11,142 bases of DNA, taken from assembly GCA_035691185.1 (NCBI GenBank), contig DASSJN010000166.1, positions 1 through 11,142 of the forward strand, read 5' to 3'. Position numbers and translations under genes: made by a program. This document shows positions 1 to 4,920 of the stretch, in pieces; within the stretch, counting starts at the first letter, position 1, and every line of letters begins with the position of its first letter. The DNA comes from RPQJ01 sp035691185 (lineage in GTDB: Bacteria; Pseudomonadota; Gammaproteobacteria; Steroidobacterales; Steroidobacteraceae). The notes below the pieces were generated by a model. That model did no database searches. It was not told where the DNA came from and saw only the letters and a program-made list of their open reading frames with translations.

Positions 1-162
1 TGGGCCTTTCCGCTCGCGGACGTACCGCGGCTGCGTACGATGGCGCGCCTGGTCGAAGACCTCGGCGTCAACCTGCCCGGCGCCGCGATCATCCTCGAAC
101 TCGTCGAAGAGCGACGTCGGCTGCTCGCGCAGTTGCGGCAGTGGGCGGAAGGCGGCAGCTAG
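1..162 (+). CDS. cbpM: Chaperone modulator CbpM-like protein, C-terminal part
   Basis: The reading frame is open from the first base to a TAG stop and gives the last 53 residues of a protein whose start lies outside the window. It contains the stretch DLGVNLPGAAIILELVEE followed by an Arg/Leu-rich helix, which matches the C-terminal part of the CbpM/MerR-like chaperone modulator family. CbpM proteins are about 100 residues long, bind the J domain of the DnaJ-like co-chaperone CbpA and inhibit it, and are normally encoded directly downstream of cbpA. I therefore expect cbpA just left of the window. A MerR-type regulator is the main alternative, because the fold is shared, but the hydrophobic LGVNLPGAA signature favours CbpM. 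The gene converges on the transporter gene at 328-1362 and ends 37 bp before the palindrome at 200-305. Confidence 0.7.
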   Translation, partial: WAFPLADVPRLRTMARLVEDLGVNLPGAAIILELVEERRRLLAQLRQWAEGGS

Positions 163-199
163 CGCGAAGCCAAACCGCGCAGCGTCAGGCGCGACGACA

Positions 200-305
200 C
201 GGCCGTTCGGTCTTCGTTCGCAAGGTCGTCCGCGGCATGGACGCCGCGGCCGAAGCCCCCAGGGCCGGGTTCACGGCGTCCTTGCGAACGAAGACCGAAT
301 GGCCG
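200..305. repeat. Long imperfect palindrome between convergent genes (REP/MITE-like element)
   Basis: Bases 200-225 are complementary to 280-305 over 26 positions with a single mismatch (arm core TCGGTCTTCGTTCGCAAGG). The 54-base interior contains a second perfect 7-bp inverted repeat, CCGCGGC at 230-236 and GCCGCGG at 243-249. The element fills most of the 165-bp gap between the stop codons of the CbpM-like gene and the transporter gene. This position and symmetry are typical of dispersed intergenic palindromes, and the hairpin could also stop transcription from both sides. No second copy is present in the window, so its repetitive nature is inferred. Confidence 0.6.
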
Positions 306-327
306 GGGCGGCGCGGCAATGGCGCGC

Positions 328-1362
328 TCACGAAATGGCGGCGCCGAGCAGCGAACCGATCCCCCACGTCGCGACACCTGCGCCGCCGCCGATCAAGACC
401 ATGCGCAGGCCCCCGGCGAGCGCGCTGCGGCCCGTGAACAGGCTCAGCGCCGCGCCGACGCCGAACAACGCGCACGCGGCCACGATCGCGGCGAGCACGA
501 CCGCGCGCCCGAGCGGCAGTCCGAACAGGAACGGCACGAGCGGGATGACCGCCCCGACCGCGAACGCCAGGAACGACGAAATAGCCGCGCCCCAGGGTGA
601 GCCGAGGTCGTCGGGATTGAGGCCGAGTTCCTCGCGCGCGAGCGCATCGAGCGCATTCGTTTCGTTCTTCACGAGCTCGCGGCTCACGCGTCGCGCCTCG
701 TCGAGCTGCATGCCGCGCGCCTGGTAGATCAGCGCCAGCTCCTCGGCTTCCTCCTCCGGATACTCGTGCAACTCGTCGCGCTCGAGGCCGATCTGGTACT
801 CGAACATCTCGCGCTGCGAACGCATCGACACGTACTCGCCGGCCGCCATCGACAGCGCGCCCGCCAGCAGCCCTGCCACGCCGGTCGTGAGCACGAACTC
901 GGCGGTCGCGGCAGCGCCCGCCACGCCCATGATCAGGCTCGTGTTCGAGACGAGTCCGTCGTTGATGCCGAACACGGCCGCGCGGAGGTTGCCGCCGCCG
1001 TAGCCTTTGTGCCTGGCACCGACGTCGGAGACCGACGTCGGCATCAAGTGGCCGGCCAGCGAGCGCTGCGAATCGTACGCCGAGAGCCCGCGGACCTTCA
1101 TCGCCGCGAGTACGTGGCGCACGCGGCGCGGCGTGATCGCGCGTGCCAGCGCGACCGTGATCCGCGCGCGAACGCTGGGTGCGAACGACGGCGGCGAAAG
1201 GCCCGGCTTCGCGGCCAGCCATCTCTCGGCCTGGAAATCCGCGGCGGCCGCGAGTGCGCGAAACAGTTCCGCGATCTTCGCATCCTGCTCGCACTCGGCG
1301 AGCTCGCGGTACAGCCAGGAGGACTGCTTCTCCTCCTGCCAGCTCTCGAGTGGGTTGCTCAT
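328..1362 (-). CDS. VIT1/CCC1-family iron/manganese transporter with N-terminal ferritin-like helical domain
   Basis: The 344-residue protein has two parts. Residues about 10-95 form a helical region resembling the erythrin/ferritin-like domain found in front of many bacterial VIT transporters. From about residue 118 the VIT1/CCC1 domain begins, with the signature GGGNLRAAVFGINDGLVSN at 122-140 and the helix pair GVAGLLAGALSMAAGEYVSMRSQRE. An acidic cytoplasmic loop (about 185-250, including EYPEEEAEELA) follows, where the family binds metal, and then three hydrophobic segments near 258-281, 286-309 and 318-342. Family members move Fe2+ or Mn2+ out of the cytoplasm, so a role in iron detoxification is likely. 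In the N-terminal domain the usual E-x-x-H ligand positions look like Ala and Gln (A40/A41 and Q44 before W48). The ATG lies 21 bp downstream of the receiver gene with only a weak AGGC ribosome site, so the two genes are probably co-transcribed. Metal specificity cannot be read from the sequence. Confidence 0.88.
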   Translation of the reverse strand: MSNPLESWQEEKQSSWLYRELAECEQDAKIAELFRALAAAADFQAERWLAAKPGLSPPSFAPSVRARITVALARAITPRRVRHVLAAMKVRGLSAYDSQRSLAGHLMPTSVSDVGARHKGYGGGNLRAAVFGINDGLVSNTSLIMGVAGAAATAEFVLTTGVAGLLAGALSMAAGEYVSMRSQREMFEYQIGLERDELHEYPEEEAEELALIYQARGMQLDEARRVSRELVKNETNALDALAREELGLNPDDLGSPWGAAISSFLAFAVGAVIPLVPFLFGLPLGRAVVLAAIVAACALFGVGAALSLFTGRSALAGGLRMVLIGGGAGVATWGIGSLLGAAIS

Positions 1363-1383
1363 GAGCCTGTCGGCCCGGGCTTG

Positions 1384-1827
1384 TCAGGGATGCACCGCGC
1401 CGCCATCCTCGCCGCCCCGGCCGTGCAGGAGTTTGCGCACCTGCTTCAGCACCGCGACGTTGGCATACGGTTTTTCGATGAAGTCGGTGGCCCCTTCCCG
1501 CATGGCCGCGACCGCGGTCGGAACGTCGGATTCGTCCGCCAGCAGAATGACCGGCACGTCGTTGCCGATCCCGCGCAGGCGCCGCAGCAGCTCCAGGCCG
1601 CTCATGCCCGGCAGCAGCAGGTCGACGATCAGGCAGGCCAGGTGCTTGCCCGAGCCCGACAGCAGGTATGCCTCCGCGCTCTCGAACGGGACCACTTCGA
1701 CGCCGACGGGCTGCAGCAATGCCTTGATCCCGGCGCGAGCGACGGGATCCGGATCGACGACTCCGACCGTCGGCGGAGCCTCGTTCGCTGCAGAGATCGA
1801 GGGTGTCATGTCGGGGGACGCGACCAC
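1384..1827 (-). CDS. Stand-alone FixJ-like receiver domain protein
   Basis: The 147-residue protein is a single response-regulator receiver domain (about residues 20-135) with no output domain. The phosphoacceptor is D69 in LIVDLLLPGMSG and the conserved Lys is K119 in DFIEKPY. The stretch VPTAVAAMREGATDFIEKP closely resembles the FixJ subgroup, including the FixJ-like protein encoded just upstream. Two active-site positions are unusual: the acidic pair reads D25-P26-D27, with Pro where the second acid normally sits, and A97 replaces the Thr/Ser that responds to phosphorylation. Phosphate binding or the output switch may therefore be altered. The longest start is GTG at 1827. An in-frame ATG at 1809 (140 residues) is equally possible, and neither has a clear ribosome site. 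It may be a phosphate sink, a competitor for FixL, or a protein-protein regulator; no specific function can be assigned. Confidence 0.88.
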   Translation of the reverse strand: MVASPDMTPSISAANEAPPTVGVVDPDPVARAGIKALLQPVGVEVVPFESAEAYLLSGSGKHLACLIVDLLLPGMSGLELLRRLRGIGNDVPVILLADESDVPTAVAAMREGATDFIEKPYANVAVLKQVRKLLHGRGGEDGGAVHP

Positions 1828-1874
1828 AGGCCCGGCCAGCTCAGGACGAGCCGCAGGGAGGATCAGATACGGTG

Positions 1875-1931
1875 AACTGCGCTGCGCGATGTGGTCGCAT
1901 GAACGCAGTTTTCCGGCGCAGGACGCGCCGG
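1875..1931 (-). promoter_or_regulatory. Structured leader upstream of the receiver gene: two inverted repeats
   Basis: Two inverted repeats lie in the 169-bp gap between the fixJ-like stop and the receiver start. CCGGCGC (1913-1919) and GCGCCGG (1925-1931) form a perfect 7-bp stem with a 5-base loop. AACTGCG (1875-1881) and CGCAGTT (1904-1910) form a 7-bp stem around 22 bases. The first hairpin lacks a T-run on the minus strand, so it is a poor classical terminator for fixJ, although it may attenuate readthrough. If the promoter at 1942-1969 is real, both structures lie at the very start of the receiver-transporter transcript. Confidence 0.35.
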
Positions 1932-1941
1932 CAAATGGGGA

Positions 1942-1969
1942 CTTATACCTAAACGAAAGCGATTCTCAG
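1942..1969 (-). promoter_or_regulatory. Candidate sigma-70 promoter for the receiver-transporter pair
   Basis: On the minus strand the sequence reads CTGAGA (1969-1964, 4 of 6 matches to TTGACA), a 16-bp spacer, then TATAAG (1947-1942, 5 of 6 matches to TATAAT). This is one of the few AT-richer stretches in the window and is correctly placed after fixJ ends at 1997. A start near 1935 would give a leader of roughly 110 bases. The match is reasonable but was found by eye. Confidence 0.35.
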
Positions 1970-1996
1970 CGAGGCGGATTGTGCGCCGCAGCAAGC

Positions 1997-2620
1997 CTAT
2001 TCTTCGGCGCGCTCGACCTCGAGCACCATGCGCACGAGGTGCGCGAGCGAATGCGCTTCCATCTTCTCCATGACGCGTGCGCGGTGAATTTCGACGGTGC
2101 GCTGGCTCAAGTTCAGGTCGCCGGCGATGACCTTGTTCGCCTTGCCCGCGACGACGAGGTCGAGCACTTCGCGCTCGCGCGGCGTCAGCGATTCGAGCCG
2201 TTTGCGGATCATGTTGCGCTCGGCCAGCATGCGCCGGCTGCCCGCGTCCTTCTCGAGCGCCTGGTTGATGCGGTCGAGCAGGTCCTGGTCGCGGAACGGC
2301 TTCTGGATGAAGTCGACCGCTCCCGCCTGCATCGCCTCCACCGCCATCGGCACGTCACCGTGGCCCGTGATGAAGATGATCGGCAGGATCGAGTGGCGCT
2401 CGTTGAGCTTGCCCTGCAATTCGAGTCCGCTCATGCCCGGCATGCGGATGTCGAGCACGAGACATCCCGGGCGGTCGTCCCGTTCGGCGTCGAGAAATTC
2501 CTGCCCGGATTCGAACACTTCGACGGGCAGGCCGACGGACTTGAGCAGCATCCGCAGCGAGTCGCGCACCGCCGCGTCGTCGTCGACGACGAACACCGTG
2601 GGCCTGATTTCCTTGATCAC
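1997..2620 (-). CDS. fixJ: FixJ-type response regulator (receiver + LuxR-type HTH)
   Basis: This two-domain DNA-binding response regulator is the likely partner of the kinase encoded directly upstream. Numbered from the GTG start (207 residues), the receiver has the acidic cluster D13-D14-D15, phosphoacceptor D57 in LVLDIRMPGMSG, T85 in FITGHGDVPMAV and K107 in DFIQKPF. The GHGDVPMAVEAM stretch is characteristic of the FixJ subgroup. A linker leads to the LuxR/NarL-type helix-turn-helix at about 144-207, with LTPREREVLDLVVAGKANK and the recognition-helix region LSQRTVEIHRARVMEKM. The kinase stop TAG at 2629-2627 abuts a TTG at 2626. I prefer the GTG at 2620 because GGGGAG lies 9 bases before it, whereas it is only 3 bases from the TTG. 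All phosphorylation residues are intact. In rhizobia FixJ activates fixK and nifA under low oxygen. Here the targets are unknown; the cbb3 genes are the obvious candidates. Confidence 0.9.
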   Translation of the reverse strand: MIKEIRPTVFVVDDDAAVRDSLRMLLKSVGLPVEVFESGQEFLDAERDDRPGCLVLDIRMPGMSGLELQGKLNERHSILPIIFITGHGDVPMAVEAMQAGAVDFIQKPFRDQDLLDRINQALEKDAGSRRMLAERNMIRKRLESLTPREREVLDLVVAGKANKVIAGDLNLSQRTVEIHRARVMEKMEAHSLAHLVRMVLEVERAEE

Positions 2621-2626
2621 TCGCAA

Positions 2627-4195
2627 CTACTCCCCTTCCGGCGCCGGGGACACCGGCAGCGTGAAATGAAAACGCGCACCCATCCGCTCGTTCGGAGTGT
2701 GCCATAGCCGCCCGCCGTGGGCGCGCACGATGGACCGGCTGATCGCCAGGCCCAGCCCCGTGCCGCCCGCCTTGGTCGTGAAGAACGGGTTGAACAGGTG
2801 CTCGGTCGCCTCGGGCGCCAGCCCCGAGCCGTGGTCGGCGACGACGACTTCGATTTCGCCCTCCGGCAGCCGGTGCGTGCTCAGCACGACCTCCCGCTGC
2901 GTCTCCGGCACGTCCGACATCGCGTCGATCGCGTTGCGGACGAGGTTCAGCACCACCTGCTGCAGCTGGATCGGGTCGGCGTAGACCGTCGGCAATCCTG
3001 GCTCGGCCTCGATGCGCAGTCGCACGTTGTGCAGCCGCGCGTCGGTCTCCGCGAGCGTGCGCAGGTCGTCGAGCAGGCGGTTGCAGTCGACGGGCTCGCG
3101 CTTGACCTCGCGGTTCTTGACGAAGTTGCGCAGGCGTCGGATGACTTCGCCGGCACGCAGCGCCTGCGCGCTGATCTGCTCGAGGGCTGCCATCACGTCG
3201 TCGTCTTCTCGGTTCGGCGAGCGCATGAAGCGCTGGCACGCCTGCGCGTACATCGTGATCGCCGACAGCGGCTGGTTGATTTCGTGCGCGAGGCCCGCCG
3301 CCATCTCGCCCATGGTCGAGAGCCGGCTGAAGTGCGTGAGGCGCTCCTGCAGTTGCCGCGCTTCGTCCTCGCCCTGGCGGCGGTCGGTCACATCGTGGAT
3401 GGTACCGACGTGCCTGAGCGGATGGCCCTGGGTGTCGCGCGTGATCTGCGCGATGTGGTGCAGGTGGCGCGTGACGCCGTCGGTGCGGACGATCCGGTAT
3501 TCCACATCGCACGACGCCTGGGTCGACTGCAGGTCCGCCACCGCCTCGTCGAGTTTCTCTCGGTCGCCCGGGTGCACCCAGAGCCGCAGCAGCGTGGTCA
3601 GCGGCACCGCGTCGTCCATGGACGCGATGCCGAGGATGCGGTGCAGTTGCGGCGAGTAGTAGTCCGGCTCGGAGTGATCGAGGTGGATCACGTAGTTGCC
3701 GAGGTTCGCGAGTTCCTGCGCGAGTCGCAGCTCGGCCTCGCTGCGCCGCAGCCGCTCCTCGGCCTGCTTGCGCAGCGTGATGTCGCGGATGAAGCCGATG
3801 AAGCGCGGCGGGGCCGCCTGGGCCACCTGGCCCACGGCCAGCTCGCACGGGAAGATCGTTCCGTCCTTGCGCCGGGCCCGCACCTCGCGCCCGATGCCGA
3901 TGATGCGGGCTTCCCCGGTCTCGTTGTAGCGCTCGATGTAACTGTCGTGCTCGGCGTGGTATGGCGCGGGCATCAGCATGTCGACGTTGCAGCCGACGAC
4001 CTCCTCGGCGCGGTAGCCGAAGATACGCTCCGCCGCGAGGCTGAACTGCTCGACGCGCCCGCGATGGTCGATCACGATGATCGCGTCGACGGCGGCGTCG
4101 AGCAGCGAGCGGAACTCCAGTTCCGCCTGGCTGGAGCGGCTCGGCCCGGCGCCGTCCCCGGCGGCCGCGGCGTGTGGCTGTCGGTCGTCGAACAA
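2627..4195 (-). CDS. fixL: FixL-like soluble oxygen-sensor histidine kinase (heme PAS - PAS - HisKA - HATPase)
   Basis: Numbered from the TTG start (522 residues, no membrane segment), residues about 25-140 are a heme-type PAS domain. H83 in EHDSYIERY corresponds to the heme ligand H200 of Bradyrhizobium FixL. R89 matches R206, R97-I98 match positions 214-215 (Arg as in Sinorhizobium FixL), R103 in IIGIGR matches the oxygen-contacting R220, and L119/V121 match L236/I238. Residues about 163-271 form a second PAS domain (PAS_3-like, ending GTIHDVTDRR) without these heme residues. The kinase core follows, with the phosphorylated H304 in GLAHEINQPLSAI, N421 in NLVRNAIDAM, D454 in VADHGSG and GTGLGL at 478-483. 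In the family, oxygen binding to heme turns the kinase off. The TTG at 4195 has AGGA five bases ahead; the frame stays open to a GTG at 4318, but that would run into the hsp20 upstream region and the added residues look non-coding. It is followed at once by fixJ. Confidence 0.9.
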   Translation of the reverse strand: MFDDRQPHAAAAGDGAGPSRSSQAELEFRSLLDAAVDAIIVIDHRGRVEQFSLAAERIFGYRAEEVVGCNVDMLMPAPYHAEHDSYIERYNETGEARIIGIGREVRARRKDGTIFPCELAVGQVAQAAPPRFIGFIRDITLRKQAEERLRRSEAELRLAQELANLGNYVIHLDHSEPDYYSPQLHRILGIASMDDAVPLTTLLRLWVHPGDREKLDEAVADLQSTQASCDVEYRIVRTDGVTRHLHHIAQITRDTQGHPLRHVGTIHDVTDRRQGEDEARQLQERLTHFSRLSTMGEMAAGLAHEINQPLSAITMYAQACQRFMRSPNREDDDVMAALEQISAQALRAGEVIRRLRNFVKNREVKREPVDCNRLLDDLRTLAETDARLHNVRLRIEAEPGLPTVYADPIQLQQVVLNLVRNAIDAMSDVPETQREVVLSTHRLPEGEIEVVVADHGSGLAPEATEHLFNPFFTTKAGGTGLGLAISRSIVRAHGGRLWHTPNERMGARFHFTLPVSPAPEGE

Positions 4196-4210
4196 GTAAG
4201 TCCTGCGCGG

Positions 4211-4225
4211 TGGCACGAAAGATGC
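4211..4225 (+). promoter_or_regulatory. Candidate sigma-54 promoter element pointing towards hsp20
   Basis: TGGCAC (4211-4216), five bases, then ATGC (4222-4225) matches the sigma-54 -24/-12 pattern TGGCAC-N5-TTGC at 9 of 10 positions, including the key GG and GC pairs. It lies just upstream of the fixL start and points away from fixL, towards hsp20. A start near 4237 would leave a leader of about 150 bases. No activator site was recognised, so a chance match is quite possible. Confidence 0.25.
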
Positions 4226-4330
4226 GAATCGTAAGTGAACCGGTCTCGCCGCACTAGGTATTACTGGAAACGCCCTTATGCATCGCTGCGAATCCAAGCT
4301 GCCCGGGCGTGCGACCACAATAGGGAACGG

Positions 4331-4389
4331 GGCCGGGGAACGCCGGCCACGTGGCTCTTTGGCCAGGGGGAGAACCCCAAGGAGGCGCC
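4331..4389 (+). promoter_or_regulatory. hsp20 leader with sequestered ribosome site (candidate RNA thermometer)
   Basis: The strong Shine-Dalgarno sequence AAGGAGG lies at 4379-4385, four bases before the ATG at 4390. CTCTTTGG (4355-4362) can pair with CCAAGGAG (4377-4384) over 8 consecutive positions with a single G-U wobble, which would bury the ribosome site in a hairpin. A 4-bp alternative stem, GGGG/CCCC around AGAA (4367-4378), overlaps and competes with it. Directly upstream is a second hairpin, GGCCGG (4331-4336) with CCGGCC (4343-4348). Heat-controlled SD hairpins (ROSE and fourU types) are well known in front of small heat-shock genes. This leader fits the idea but does not match a ROSE consensus closely. 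Confidence 0.45.
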
Positions 4390-4824
4390 ATGAGATTGAT
4401 GCGTTGGGAACCGTTCCGGGAAATGGACGACCTGTTGAAAGGCTTCAGCCCGCTGTTCGGCCGGCTGCCAGCCAGGCTCACCGAAGGAGAGTATGAGTTC
4501 GTGCCGCCCGCGGACGTCATCGAGCGGGAGAAAGAATATCTCGTCAAGATCGACCTGCCCGACGTCCGCAAGGAGGACGTCAAGGTCCTCTTCGACGACG
4601 GCGTACTCACCATCAAGGGCGAGCGCAAGGTCGAGAAAGAGGTGAAGGGCGAGAAGGTGCATCGCACGGAGCGTTACTACGGGATGTTCGAGCGCAGCTT
4701 CGCGCTCCCCGAGGACGTCGATACGAAGGGAATCCGTGCCGAGTCCAAGGACGGCGTGCTGATCGTCACCCTGCCGCGCGTGGCCGTGGAGAAGCCGCGC
4801 CCGCTGGCGATCACGATCCAGTAG
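4390..4824 (+). CDS. Small heat-shock protein, Hsp20/alpha-crystallin family
   Basis: This 144-residue protein is an ATP-independent holdase of the Hsp20 family, which binds unfolding proteins in the cytoplasm and usually forms large oligomers. The N-terminal arm (1-36) contains the common start RWEPFREMDDL. The alpha-crystallin domain spans about 37-131, with EYLVKIDLPDVRKEDVKV, the GERK segment, a YYGMFERSFALPEDV strand and the conserved DGVLIVTLPR at 121-130. The C-terminal tail has the I-x-I motif as ITI at 141-143. Length and architecture are complete. The ATG at 4390 is chosen over an in-frame upstream start at 4351 because a full AAGGAGG site precedes it and the family N-terminus begins here. 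It is divergent from fixL and convergent with the oxidase cluster. Its leader may control translation by temperature, and the closeness to fixLJ and cbpM suggests a stress or low-oxygen setting. Confidence 0.95.
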   Translation: MRLMRWEPFREMDDLLKGFSPLFGRLPARLTEGEYEFVPPADVIEREKEYLVKIDLPDVRKEDVKVLFDDGVLTIKGERKVEKEVKGEKVHRTERYYGMFERSFALPEDVDTKGIRAESKDGVLIVTLPRVAVEKPRPLAITIQ

Positions 4825-4828
4825 ACCC

Positions 4829-4870
4829 CGGTGCCGCAGCCGTTGTGCGCGGCACCGCGTCTCGGAGACG
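4829..4870. terminator. GC-rich hairpins between convergent hsp20 and the oxidase cluster
   Basis: CGGTGCCGC (4829-4837) and GCGGCACCG (4849-4857) form a perfect 9-bp stem with an 11-base loop, starting four bases after the hsp20 stop. A shorter hairpin, CGTC/GACG, follows at 4858-4870. No T-run follows on either strand, so this is not a canonical intrinsic terminator. Its place between two convergent stop codons still suggests a bidirectional transcription end or an RNA-protecting structure. The rest of the gap to 4920 is GC-rich with no gene seen. Confidence 0.45.
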
Positions 4871-4920
4871 GGCCGCCGCCGAGGTCCACGCGGGCCCGGT
4901 GGCGGCGCCGTCGTCCACCG

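Noticed and set aside
185..310. Arg-rich peptides read through the palindrome (VFVRK... and ...LRTKTER)
   Set aside because: They appear in several frames because of the inverted repeat and reflect the repeat, not a protein.
1828..1996. FNR/ANR/FixK box (TTGAT-N4-ATCAA)
   Set aside because: No full or near-full palindrome is present in this gap or in the fixL-hsp20 gap; TTGAT occurrences elsewhere are inside coding sequence without the second half.
1007..2707. Long plus-strand open frame (566 codons) opposite the receiver, fixJ and the transporter start
   Set aside because: It is antisense to genes with clear domains, its translation is Arg/Ala/His-rich low-quality sequence with no recognisable fold, and long antisense frames are common at this GC content.
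2717..4234. Long plus-strand open frame opposite fixL
   Set aside because: It is a shadow of the kinase gene; the composition is biased and no domain is visible.
4196..4318. Upstream extension of fixL to a GTG at 4318
   Set aside because: The extra 41 residues do not look like a FixL N-terminus, the region holds regulatory-looking sequence for hsp20, and TTG at 4195 has AGGA at good spacing.
4196..4389. Sigma-32 promoter or CIRCE element for hsp20
   Set aside because: No CTTGAA/CCCCAT pair at proper spacing and no CIRCE-type inverted repeat could be found by eye.
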